From a virus, in the IMG/VR virus record IMGVR_UViG_3300047376_000089, positions 1 through 52,045 of that record: a DNA stretch of 52,045 nucleotides. One strand, written 5' to 3'. The notes below the pieces were generated by a model. That model saw only the letters and a program-made list of their open reading frames with translations. It made no database searches and was not told the DNA's origin. Positions 12,706 to 20,820 of this stretch are shown piece after piece (position 1 is the stretch's first letter; every line of letters begins with the position of its first letter). The position numbers and the translations under genes were made by a program.

Positions 12706-12887
12706 TGCGTAAAAGATATGATGTAAAAATCCTTAAACAGGATGAGCTTATACGATATTCAGATGGTACGTATAGTAAACGAGTAGACATGCCTTGGTAT
12801 GCCTTTGTAATCAGAATTTATGCAGATAATAAGGAGCAAATAAAAGAAATGGTAGCAGAAAATATAGAATGGATTGAGACAGTATAA
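12705..12887 (+). CDS. Hypothetical protein (60 aa)
   Basis: A short alpha/beta protein (MRKRYDVKILKQDELIRYSD, MPWYAFVIRIYADNKEQIKE). It starts TAATG with the DUF932 gene and shares one base with the integrase start, so the three are likely translated together. The beta-strand then helix layout with a final acidic helix could be a small interaction domain; no family recognised. Confidence 0.6.
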   Translation: MRKRYDVKILKQDELIRYSDGTYSKRVDMPWYAFVIRIYADNKEQIKEMVAENIEWIETV

Positions 12888-14014
12888 TGGTAGCACTGCC
12901 TAGATTTGTACAACAACGAGTGTCACTTTCGGGTGACACATCGTATCGTTTCAACCCACCACAGAGACTTGTCAATGCAGGTGTCGTGTCACGTGAAGAG
13001 TTAGGTAATGACCTACGTGTAAGTAAACAACTTGCCAAGGAGTTAAACAAACAGATAGATGATTGGAGAGTTGAACAGTCAAAGGTTGTGAGCATCAAGC
13101 CAAGCAGCAAGGTTACAGACCTAATCAACTTCTATTATTCTTCTAATGATTTCAATATGTTACGTGACTCTACAAAGATCGACTACAGGTATTTCCTCAC
13201 CATCTTACATCAGACAATGGGCTGTCGTAAGTACAAGGATGTTACATCTAAGATTGCCAAGGCTGCGTATGAGGAATGGGTGTCACGTGGTATTAGTTTT
13301 GCTAATCATACTGCTACTTGTGCTAGTAGGATATACAACTATGCAATACAGATGGAACATGCAGAGCAGAACCCATTTGCTAAGATCAAACGTAAGCAAC
13401 AGAACCAACGTAAGGTTGTGTGGACACATGGTGAGGTTAACAAGTTTCTTGACGTAGCATACAGTGACTTTGAGTACCGTAACTTAGGGCTGATTGTACA
13501 CATGGCATATGAGTGGTGTCAGAGGCTTGGAGACATGCGTAATCTTACATGGGATTGCCTTGACCTCAAAAAGCAGCAGCTTACTATGGAGCAAAGTAAA
13601 CGTAGGGCAGAGGTGTTTCTACCTATCAGTGACAACCTCAACGCCATGCTGCTAGAACAGAAAGCTGACTTTGGTTTTCAACAGTGGGTAGTACCACACC
13701 CAAAGCCAAGGTCAGGTAAGTTTGAGCCGTATGCTATGGAGAGACTGTCCAAGGTTGGACGTAAGGTAATGAGACTGGCTAAACTGTCAGAGGAACTACG
13801 CCTTATGGACATACGTAGGACTGGTGTAACAGAAATGGTAGACAAAGGTGTGCCGTTGCCACAAATTATGGCAGTGACAGGGCATACACATGTGTCTTCT
13901 GTGAAACCATATATGAAACATACATATGAAAGTGCAAATAATGCCTTGACACAGAGAGATACTTATGTACAATCGAGTGTAACGAGTAACATAGAAAGTG
14001 ATATACATGATTAA
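12887..14014 (+). CDS. int: Tyrosine recombinase (integrase)
   Basis: A 375-residue site-specific recombinase. The N-terminal core-binding part (about 75-165) precedes a catalytic domain: Arg213 in CQRLGDMRNLTW, a likely beta-hairpin Lys238, Arg310 in LMDIRRTG, His333 in VTGHTH and nucleophile Tyr342 in VKPYMKHT. The usual His two residues before the second Arg region (HxxR) is Met307 here. Integrases occur in several marine podoviruses with otherwise lytic gene sets. No repressor gene is recognisable nearby. It could allow integration or resolve replication products; lysogeny is not shown. Confidence 0.88.
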   Translation: MVALPRFVQQRVSLSGDTSYRFNPPQRLVNAGVVSREELGNDLRVSKQLAKELNKQIDDWRVEQSKVVSIKPSSKVTDLINFYYSSNDFNMLRDSTKIDYRYFLTILHQTMGCRKYKDVTSKIAKAAYEEWVSRGISFANHTATCASRIYNYAIQMEHAEQNPFAKIKRKQQNQRKVVWTHGEVNKFLDVAYSDFEYRNLGLIVHMAYEWCQRLGDMRNLTWDCLDLKKQQLTMEQSKRRAEVFLPISDNLNAMLLEQKADFGFQQWVVPHPKPRSGKFEPYAMERLSKVGRKVMRLAKLSEELRLMDIRRTGVTEMVDKGVPLPQIMAVTGHTHVSSVKPYMKHTYESANNALTQRDTYVQSSVTSNIESDIHD

Positions 14015-14801
14015 TATATTAGATCATATAAGTGATATGGACATTGGTAATGGAGAGACTAGACGTACTAACTGTCCAGTATGTAATGGTGTAAAAACAT
14101 TTACAGCTACCAATAACATGGGTCAACTTGTATGGAATTGTTACAAGGCAGGGTGTCGTGTGTCGGGTGGCACACGCACTCACCTTACCAGTGATGACAT
14201 TCGTAAGTCACTTGGTACTGTAGCTGAAGAAACAGAAGCTGTATCCTTTCAGAAACCTGAGTGGATAGTAAAAGACTACAGCATGATACAAAACTTTTGT
14301 AGGGATTGGGAATTGCATCCATCCAACTTAGGTTTGTTGTATGATGTTCGTGAAGACCGTGTGGTATTTCCTGTGGTGCACAACAATATCATGGTGGATG
14401 CTACAGGTAGAGCACTAGGGAAAAAGTTACCTAAGTGGAAAAGATATGGAAAAAACTCCTTGCCATATGTATTTGGATGTGGTAAAACTGGAGTAGTCGT
14501 TGAGGACTGTGTGAGTGCAGCTATTGTAGGTGCGACAGGCGGTTCTGGATGCTCAGAGGGTGACGTATATGTCGGGGTAGCAGTGTTGGGTACGTCACTC
14601 TCTGAGGTACATAAGAAGTACTTATCACAGTTCGACACGATTATTATTGCACTTGACCCTGACGCATTACCAAAGACACTGCAATTTGCTAAAGAGTTAC
14701 GTGGTTATGTTAATAACGTAAAGGTATTACGTTTGATAGATGACCTGAAGTATCGTAATCCTACCGACATTAAAAACTTAAACACACTAGGAGATATATA
14801 A
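14007..14801 (+). CDS. DNA primase, T7 gp4 N-terminal type
   Basis: A 264-residue primase. A zinc-binding module comes first: Cys23 and Cys26 in NCPVC, Cys45 and Cys50 in NCYKAGC. A TOPRIM catalytic domain follows, with Glu166 in VVVEDC and Asp217 and Asp219 in ALDPDA. It would make RNA primers for lagging-strand synthesis. In T7 the primase is fused to the helicase; here the helicase is a separate gene starting at the very next base, so they may work as a complex. ATG 14007 is chosen over an upstream GTG; it overlaps the integrase end. Confidence 0.88.
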   Translation: MINILDHISDMDIGNGETRRTNCPVCNGVKTFTATNNMGQLVWNCYKAGCRVSGGTRTHLTSDDIRKSLGTVAEETEAVSFQKPEWIVKDYSMIQNFCRDWELHPSNLGLLYDVREDRVVFPVVHNNIMVDATGRALGKKLPKWKRYGKNSLPYVFGCGKTGVVVEDCVSAAIVGATGGSGCSEGDVYVGVAVLGTSLSEVHKKYLSQFDTIIIALDPDALPKTLQFAKELRGYVNNVKVLRLIDDLKYRNPTDIKNLNTLGDI

Positions 14802-16025
14802 ATGGAATTATCATTAATACGAAGCTTGATGGACAGAGAGTTCTACGAATCACATCGTGGTGCTAAATGCCCTGACAGATTATTCAGTAAGGATGTTCGT
14901 AAGATCAAGCAAGCTATCGACAAGGCTATGGATCGTTATGAACGTACCGTTACACCAGATGAGATTGAGGCACTGTTCATGTCAAACAATCCCACCATGA
15001 CAACAGCACAGAAACAGGCGTATGGTTCTTTATTCAACCAGATTAAACGTGAGTCACCTATGGGTGGTGATGTAGCACAAGAGGTGCTGTCGAAGCTGTT
15101 CCAACAGGTAGTGGGCGAGGACATTGCTAACCTTGGGTTTGACTACGTGAACGGAGACAAGAACAGTCTCGAACCACTACGTGATTTACTTGAACGGTAT
15201 GCAGATGACTTCACACCTGATCTAAACATTGAGTGGGATGACATTGAGATTGATACACTGCTTGCCAAGAATGATTTGGAATCACAGTGGACATTCAACA
15301 TACCAAGTTTGACACGTAAGGTAGAGGGCGTCAATGCAGGACACCTGATTGAGATAGGTGCTAGACCTAACACAGGTAAGACCTCATTCCACGCCTCTCT
15401 CATTGCCTCTCCTAATGGGTTTGCCCATCAAGGTGCACGATGTGTTATACTATGTAACGAGGAAGCTTCTCACCGTGTTGGTGCTAGGTATCTTACAGCA
15501 GCTACAGGTATGACAATGCAGGAAGTCAAGAACAATCCTTCCAGAGCACGTGACGTTTATGATGCAGTCAAGAAGAACATCAAGATCAAGGACGCATCTG
15601 ATCGTGACATGGCATGGGTGGAGTCAGTATGCAAGTCGTACAAGCCTGACATTGTTGTGCTCGACATGGGTGACAAGTTTGCTAGGACTGGTGGCTTTGC
15701 TAGACCTGACGAGGCACTGAAAGCTAATGCTATCTATGCCCGACAGATTGCCAAGTCACACAACTGTGCTATCTTCTACATGTCTCAGCTATCTGCTGAT
15801 GCAGAGGGTAAGGTACTACTCAACCAGAGTATGATGGAAGGTTCACGTACTGGTAAGGCAGCAGAGGCTGACCTCATGGTATTGATTGCTAAGAACCCAG
15901 TGGTTGATGGTCAGGATGAAGAGGACACACAACGTCACTTGAATGTTGTGAAGAACAAACTATCTGGATGGCATGGTGTTGTTCATTGCGAGTTGGAATA
16001 CAAGACTGCAAGGTACATGGTTTAA
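14802..16025 (+). CDS. Replicative DNA helicase, DnaB/T7 gp4 C-terminal type
   Basis: A 407-residue hexameric-type helicase. The N-terminal helical domain (1-140) is followed by the RecA-like motor: Walker A GARPNTGKT (186-194), Walker B IVVLDMGD (284-291), a downstream FYMSQLSADAEGK sensor-like segment and an arginine-rich C-terminus. It would unwind DNA at the phage fork together with the adjacent primase and the polymerase. Length and motifs fit the SF4 family. It begins immediately after the primase stop. Confidence 0.9.
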   Translation: MELSLIRSLMDREFYESHRGAKCPDRLFSKDVRKIKQAIDKAMDRYERTVTPDEIEALFMSNNPTMTTAQKQAYGSLFNQIKRESPMGGDVAQEVLSKLFQQVVGEDIANLGFDYVNGDKNSLEPLRDLLERYADDFTPDLNIEWDDIEIDTLLAKNDLESQWTFNIPSLTRKVEGVNAGHLIEIGARPNTGKTSFHASLIASPNGFAHQGARCVILCNEEASHRVGARYLTAATGMTMQEVKNNPSRARDVYDAVKKNIKIKDASDRDMAWVESVCKSYKPDIVVLDMGDKFARTGGFARPDEALKANAIYARQIAKSHNCAIFYMSQLSADAEGKVLLNQSMMEGSRTGKAAEADLMVLIAKNPVVDGQDEEDTQRHLNVVKNKLSGWHGVVHCELEYKTARYMV

Positions 16026-16040
16026 TGAAAGGAGTTAATT

Positions 16041-16574
16041 ATGTTTAATGTTGAATTTAAAGATGGTCAGTATGAGTACACTGATAACTCAGGACAAGTA
16101 CGGAAGTATCCATCGTATGATGAGTTAGATAAATCATGTATTCATTGCGGTGACGAGTTAGGACAACACAATCTCGTGTTAGGCAACCTTAGAAAAAACT
16201 GTTACATATGTAGAACCTGTGATAACAATAGAAAGAAATCACGTGAACATAGACGATTAGTAAAAACAAAGTATGAGTTTCGTAGGTCTGAGCCTGAGTT
16301 AAAAACTGGATATGTATATGTCCTTAGTATACCTGCTTATCCTGACTATGTTAAGATAGGTATGAGCATTGATGTAGACAAAAGAAAAAAGGGTGCAAAC
16401 ACATGGACGCCACATAAAGATGTGATGGAACATGGTAAAGTATATAGTGAAGACAAACGTACTCTTGAGGGTATGGTACACGATAAACTAAAGAAGTATG
16501 TTGCTACTTCACAGGAGTGGTTTAAGGTAACGCCAGAGGTAGCACTAAAAACTATACGAGAATGTAAGGGATAG
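16041..16574 (+). CDS. GIY-YIG/T5orf172-like nuclease with Cys cluster
   Basis: A 177-residue protein. An N-terminal region has five cysteines (Cys33, 36, 54, 57 and 60; CIHC and CYICRTC), likely a zinc-binding unit of HNH-finger appearance. The C-terminal part (GYVYVLSIPAYPDYVKIGMS, DVDKRKKGANTWTP, later EGMVHDKLKKY and QEWFKVTPEV) matches the T5orf172/MUG113 branch of GIY-YIG nucleases. A zinc finger plus GIY-YIG domain placed between helicase and thyX suggests a free-standing homing endonuclease or a phage-specific nuclease. AAAGGAG precedes the ATG. Confidence 0.72.
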   Translation: MFNVEFKDGQYEYTDNSGQVRKYPSYDELDKSCIHCGDELGQHNLVLGNLRKNCYICRTCDNNRKKSREHRRLVKTKYEFRRSEPELKTGYVYVLSIPAYPDYVKIGMSIDVDKRKKGANTWTPHKDVMEHGKVYSEDKRTLEGMVHDKLKKYVATSQEWFKVTPEVALKTIRECKG

Positions 16575-16578
16575 TACA

Positions 16579-17229
16579 ATGATAGACGTAACATTAATTG
16601 ATAGCATGGGCAGTGACCTTACTGTAGTAAACTCTGCTCGTGTTAGCTTCAACAAGAAGAGTGGGTGGGATGAAGACAATACCCTCACTGTGTCAGACAG
16701 TATACTTATATCATATCTTGCACGACACAAACACATGTCACCCTTTGGTCATTGCTTTGCTACCTTCCATGTCAAAGCACCTGTGTTTGTTGCAAGACAA
16801 CTGGTCAAGCATAAGTTTCTTAGATGGAACGAGGTAAGCCGTAGGTATGTAGATGAAAAACCTGAGTACTACTCTCCTATGACATGGAGAGGACGTGCAG
16901 ATGATAAGAAACAGGGTAGTAAGGGAGAGATTGCACTGTCTTACAAACTCATAAGCACACTGGCTAAACACACAGTATGGTGTGACAAAGCATACAATGA
17001 CTTACTTGCTGAAGGTATTGCACCAGAGCAAGCACGTATGGTACTGCCACAGAGCACCATGACAGAGTGGTACTGGTCAGGTAGTCTGGATGCATGGTCA
17101 GATATGTGCAAGCTTAGACAGAGTGAGGACTCACAGTACGAGACACGGCTAGTTGCTAATTATATTAGTACTGAGATGGGGAAACTATTCCCTGATTCGT
17201 GGATAGCATTGACGGCTTATAACCGATGA
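16579..17229 (+). CDS. thyX: Flavin-dependent thymidylate synthase ThyX
   Basis: A 216-residue ThyX, which methylates dUMP to dTMP with FAD, NADPH and methylene-tetrahydrofolate. The signature region RQLVKHKFLRWNEVSRRYV has the form KHK-7-S (residues 77-79 and 87) where most relatives have RHR-7-S. Other family features are AxRHKHMSPFGHC near residue 50 and MVLPQSTMTEWYWSGSLDAW with the conserved late arginines. It would supply thymidine for a phage replicating in a host with limited pools. It lies in the replication operon after the GIY-YIG gene. Confidence 0.93.
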   Translation: MIDVTLIDSMGSDLTVVNSARVSFNKKSGWDEDNTLTVSDSILISYLARHKHMSPFGHCFATFHVKAPVFVARQLVKHKFLRWNEVSRRYVDEKPEYYSPMTWRGRADDKKQGSKGEIALSYKLISTLAKHTVWCDKAYNDLLAEGIAPEQARMVLPQSTMTEWYWSGSLDAWSDMCKLRQSEDSQYETRLVANYISTEMGKLFPDSWIALTAYNR

Positions 17230-17375
17230 GTGAGCAGTACTGTACAACAAAAGGATTAGGTTGGGCATTTCTACTATGTGTATTATTTATACTAGGTGTG
17301 CCTGTGGGTATGTGGTTAGCATTAGAAGGGCTATCATGGTACGAGACATTCAGCATGATGAACCCAATGTTCTAG
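17226..17375 (+). CDS. Small single-span membrane protein (49 aa)
   Basis: A 49-residue protein (MSEQYCTTKGLGWAFLLCVL, FILGVPVGMWLALEGLSW) with one or two hydrophobic spans and a short polar end. It starts ATGA with the thyX stop and is followed by a good GGAG site for the next gene. Function unknown. Confidence 0.55.
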   Translation: MSEQYCTTKGLGWAFLLCVLFILGVPVGMWLALEGLSWYETFSMMNPMF

Positions 17376-17384
17376 GAGACAGCC

Positions 17385-17627
17385 ATGAGAAGATATAAAG
17401 AAGTTAAATGTCATTTGTGTGAGGAATACTTTGACACAACTAAGTATACGTCCTGCCCGAAAGAATCGTGTAGGTCAGCAGGTGAATTAAAAGAATGGTT
17501 TATTGATAAACGTAAAGGTATTTCAAAAGAAATTAGGCACATGACAGATGAAGAACGACAACGTGCCAAAGAAAGAGAGGAAGCTAATAAATGTACACAG
17601 TCGAGTTTGAAAAAGACGCCTCAATAG
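17385..17627 (+). CDS. Small zinc-finger-like protein (80 aa)
   Basis: The N-terminus carries Cys9 and Cys12 (CHLC) and Cys24 and Cys29 (CPKESC), a four-cysteine arrangement typical of a zinc ribbon. The rest is a charged helix (ISKEIRHMTDEERQRAKERE). A GGAG ribosome site precedes the ATG. A DNA- or RNA-binding or adaptor role is plausible. It overlaps the next gene by 37 bases. Confidence 0.62.
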   Translation: MRRYKEVKCHLCEEYFDTTKYTSCPKESCRSAGELKEWFIDKRKGISKEIRHMTDEERQRAKEREEANKCTQSSLKKTPQ

Positions 17628-17842
17628 TTACATCATTAGATGAGACTGATAGATTTGAGGACGTAGAGATGGTGATAGGTGAGGATGACACTGTTTATTT
17701 AAGACAGTTTGAACCTAACCTAAATGAACATCAAATTATTTATATATCATATCAGCAATTGCTAGATATAGTTACCTCTTTGAATAGCACAGAGGGAGCT
17801 TTCTATGCAAAGCTAAGAGGAGGCACACTACATGACACATAA
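17591..17842 (+). CDS. Hypothetical acidic protein (83 aa)
   Basis: An acidic protein with beta pattern (MYTVEFEKDASIVTSLDETD, EDDTVYLRQFEPNLNEHQII) and a helical YQQLLDIVTSL. It starts inside the preceding gene after GAGG and overlaps the next by 11 bases. No family recognised. Confidence 0.6.
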   Translation: MYTVEFEKDASIVTSLDETDRFEDVEMVIGEDDTVYLRQFEPNLNEHQIIYISYQQLLDIVTSLNSTEGAFYAKLRGGTLHDT

Positions 17843-18032
17843 AGATATGTTTGACGAGATAAGATTAAACACTTTTGTTAAGAGATTAGGACTAAGCATT
17901 GACGAAGTTGAACATGCATTAAGTTTGTATGCACACAATAAAAAGTTTGACAAAGAGCTTGATGAGTATTATAACTTAGATAACGACACAATAGATGATG
18001 ACTGGGATGAATGGCATCCCAACGACTTATAG
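17832..18032 (+). CDS. Hypothetical acidic protein (66 aa)
   Basis: A helical, very acidic small protein (MTHKDMFDEIRLNTFVKRLG, then a C-terminal stretch dense in Asp and Trp). A GAGGAGG ribosome site precedes the ATG and argues for strong translation. No family recognised; Asp-rich small phage proteins sometimes mimic DNA, which is only speculation here. Confidence 0.6.
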   Translation: MTHKDMFDEIRLNTFVKRLGLSIDEVEHALSLYAHNKKFDKELDEYYNLDNDTIDDDWDEWHPNDL

Positions 18033-18044
18033 GAGAATATATTT

Positions 18045-18737
18045 ATGAAACTAATAAAGTTCAGTACTAATGCAGAGTTAAAGGGTGTTATTCCAGACCC
18101 TGTTCCTGCAAAGAAATTAATACCTGATTGGTTCAAAAAGTTAGAATCTCAACATGGTCCTGTTGCATTTAAAGGTAGGCAGGTACAACGCCCTATGACA
18201 ATTAAGGCATGTCCACCTGTACTAGACTATTTATGTACTGGTTATATAATACCTCTACATTCAGACATGTTTGCACATGAAGAATCCGATGATTTTTGTT
18301 CATTGCAATGTAACTTAGATATACCTATAGTAGACTACCATTCTAAAGAACAGGTGAAGACATCACATTTTGAGGATCGTACATCGTACAAATTAATAAA
18401 CCCTTGGACAATTGAAACACCAAAAGGATATTCTTGTTTATTTATGAAACCTTTCTACTCAGACACAGGAAGTATTGAGGTTTTACCTGCTGTTGTTGAT
18501 ACAGACGTTTATCATAATATAAACTTTCCTTTCTACATCAATAAAGAGATCAAGGAAGGAGATATATGGACTAGAGGCACACCTATTGTGCAAGTTATAC
18601 CTTTTAAAAGAGAGGAGTGGAAAATGGAAAGTTCGACTGTTAATAACCTTAAAAAACACAAAGAAAATCTTTTTATGAGAAGTGTCTTTGGTGGTGGGTA
18701 CAAGAATTTTCTTAAAAACAAGAAGGTATTTAGATAA
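18045..18737 (+). CDS. Conserved hypothetical protein (230 aa), cupin-like pattern
   Basis: A 230-residue protein found as a type in cyanophages and other marine phages. The start (MKLIKFSTNAELKGVIPDPV) and PAKKLIPDWFKKL are followed by CPPVLDYLCTGYIIPLHSDM and beta-rich sequence ending RGTPIVQVIPFKREEWKME, which resembles DUF6065-type proteins. The overall beta pattern suggests a double-stranded beta-helix, but no full metal-binding set is evident. Its position directly before the polymerase suggests a role in DNA or nucleotide metabolism; unproven. Confidence 0.65.
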   Translation: MKLIKFSTNAELKGVIPDPVPAKKLIPDWFKKLESQHGPVAFKGRQVQRPMTIKACPPVLDYLCTGYIIPLHSDMFAHEESDDFCSLQCNLDIPIVDYHSKEQVKTSHFEDRTSYKLINPWTIETPKGYSCLFMKPFYSDTGSIEVLPAVVDTDVYHNINFPFYINKEIKEGDIWTRGTPIVQVIPFKREEWKMESSTVNNLKKHKENLFMRSVFGGGYKNFLKNKKVFR

Positions 18738-20783
18738 ATGAAACTAACACTCGACATAGAAAACACTGTGACCAAACGGAATGACAAGCTACACCTTGAT
18801 CCTTTTGAGCCAGATAATACATTGGTTATGGTGGGTATGCTAGATGATCTTGGACACGAGGACATTGTAACATTCGATCATTCAGAGCAACAACCTACCA
18901 CAGAAGGGCGGTACATTGTCCAAAAGAAACTGGATGAGACTGCCCTTCTGATTATGCACAATGCTTCACATGACTTGATCTGGCTATGGGAGTCAGGGTT
19001 TACCTACGAGGGTGACATATTTGACACAATGCTAGGTGAGTATGTATTGCAACGTGGACAGAAAGAACCTCTGTCTCTTGAGGCATGTGCTGAGAGGTAC
19101 GACCTTGACACTAAGAAACAGGACACACTCAAGGAGTGGCTTAAGGCAGGTAAGTCTGTACGTGATATGGATCATACTGAGTTATCTGACTACCTGTCTG
19201 CTGACCTACATGCTACTCAGCAATTGTATGATCGTTTGCGGATACAGTACGAGGATTGCAACTCACTGGAAGGAACGATCCGATTGACCAATCAATTGGC
19301 TGTACACCTTACACGTATATACCAACGTGGGTTTGCAGTTGACTTGGAAGCTTTGGAAGCTGTACGTAAAGAGTTTGAACAGGAACGTGACACATTGACA
19401 CACGAGTTAGAAGAACAGGTACGTGAACTAATGGGTGATCGTCCTATCAATCTCAACAGTCCAGAGCAATTGTCTTGGGTTATATACAGCAAGAAGCCCA
19501 AGGATAAGAAGGTATGGCCCGATTTATTTGAGCCGTACATGAGTGATGCCGACTATCGTTCAACGGTACACAACAACTCAGAGAAGTTGTATAAGCAAAA
19601 AGCAAAGCAGTGCCGTGATTGTGGTGGCACTGGACAAATTAGAAAGGTAAAGAAAAATGGAACACCATATGCAAGAACAAATAAATGTCCTACCTGCGAT
19701 AGTTCAGGTTATATATTTATGGATATTCATTCGTCTGTTGGGGGATTAAAGTTCAATGCTCCCACCTCAAAATGGATTTCAGCTAACGGTTTCGCCACAA
19801 GCAAGGACAGACTTGTATACCTTGAAGGTGTGGCTAGATCACGTAATATGCAGGACGCAGTTGACTTCTTACAACGAGTTCGCAGGTTGTCTGCCGTTGA
19901 TACATATCTATCAAGCTTTGTGGAAGGTATCAACAACTATGTAAAACAGGACGGTAAGCTGCACGTCAGCTTGCTGCAACACAGGACTGCCACTGGTAGA
20001 TTGTCAGGGGCTAACCCTAACATGCAGAACATGCCACGTGGCGGTACGTTTCCAGTCAAACGTGTGTTCAAGTCACGATGGGATAACGGAAAAATAATTG
20101 AGGCCGACTTTGCCCAGTTAGAATTTCGAGTGGCTGCGTTCTTGTCTCAGGATAAGATTGCAATTGATGAAGTAAATACAGGCTTTGATGTACACAGTTA
20201 CACTGCCAAAGTTATTTCTGATGCAGGTCAAAACATTTCCAGACAAGATGCAAAGTCTCATACATTCGCACCTTTATATGGTGCAAGTGGGTTTGGCAGA
20301 ACACCTGCTGAAGCTGCATACTATGAACAGTTTACCAAGAAGTATTCTGGCATAGCTAAGTGGCACAAAGAATTGGCACGTGAAGCATTGGGTACAGGAA
20401 AGATACAAACACCATCAGGACGTGAGTTCTCATTTCCAGATGTGGTACGTAGATCAAATGGAAGTGTGACATATTTCACACAGATTAAAAACTTTCCTGT
20501 TCAATCCTTTGCCACTGCTGACATCGTACCTATATCACTCATATACATTGATAAGATGTTAGGTATAAATCAAATGCAATCATGCATAGTCAATACAGTA
20601 CACGATTCTATTGTTATTGATGTGCATCCTAACGAGAAGGAGAAAGTACTAAAAGTAATACATGCAGCCAATGATAAGCTTCTTGGAATAGTAAATCGTA
20701 AGTGGAAACTAGACTTCAACGTACCTTTATTATTAGAAGCAAAAATAGGTAACAATTGGCTTGACACCGTAGATGTGTCGTGA
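18738..20783 (+). CDS. DNA polymerase, family A, with DnaJ-type zinc finger
   Basis: A 681-residue replicative polymerase. A 3'-5' exonuclease domain has Asp6 and Glu8 (LDIEN), HNASHD (about 74-79) and Asp156 in DYLSADLHA. A DnaJ-like zinc unit is inserted between exonuclease and polymerase parts: Cys292 and Cys295 (CRDCGGTG), Cys317 and Cys320 (CPTCDSSG). Polymerase motif A is DFAQLEFR (Asp457), the O-helix has Arg502, Lys506 and Phe510, and motif C is HDS (622-624). Phe510 matches E. coli Phe762. The finger is a hallmark of HMO-2011-type phages. It starts immediately after the previous stop. Confidence 0.95.
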   Translation: MKLTLDIENTVTKRNDKLHLDPFEPDNTLVMVGMLDDLGHEDIVTFDHSEQQPTTEGRYIVQKKLDETALLIMHNASHDLIWLWESGFTYEGDIFDTMLGEYVLQRGQKEPLSLEACAERYDLDTKKQDTLKEWLKAGKSVRDMDHTELSDYLSADLHATQQLYDRLRIQYEDCNSLEGTIRLTNQLAVHLTRIYQRGFAVDLEALEAVRKEFEQERDTLTHELEEQVRELMGDRPINLNSPEQLSWVIYSKKPKDKKVWPDLFEPYMSDADYRSTVHNNSEKLYKQKAKQCRDCGGTGQIRKVKKNGTPYARTNKCPTCDSSGYIFMDIHSSVGGLKFNAPTSKWISANGFATSKDRLVYLEGVARSRNMQDAVDFLQRVRRLSAVDTYLSSFVEGINNYVKQDGKLHVSLLQHRTATGRLSGANPNMQNMPRGGTFPVKRVFKSRWDNGKIIEADFAQLEFRVAAFLSQDKIAIDEVNTGFDVHSYTAKVISDAGQNISRQDAKSHTFAPLYGASGFGRTPAEAAYYEQFTKKYSGIAKWHKELAREALGTGKIQTPSGREFSFPDVVRRSNGSVTYFTQIKNFPVQSFATADIVPISLIYIDKMLGINQMQSCIVNTVHDSIVIDVHPNEKEKVLKVIHAANDKLLGIVNRKWKLDFNVPLLLEAKIGNNWLDTVDVS

Positions 20784-20789
20784 TATAAC
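20761..20789 (+). promoter_or_regulatory. Sigma-70 promoter at end of polymerase gene
   Basis: TTGACA (20761-20766) and TATAAC (20784-20789) are separated by exactly 17 bases, with a TG extension before the -10. It overlaps the last codons of the polymerase and lies 32 bases before the ATG of the putative ssDNA-binding gene. Confidence 0.62.
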
Positions 20790-20820
20790 TAAGATTCGTT
20801 TTAACAGAAAAGGAGAATAC

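Noticed and set aside
18738-20783. Separate DnaJ chaperone gene
   Set aside because: The DnaJ-like cysteines lie within the uninterrupted polymerase frame and there is no J-domain.
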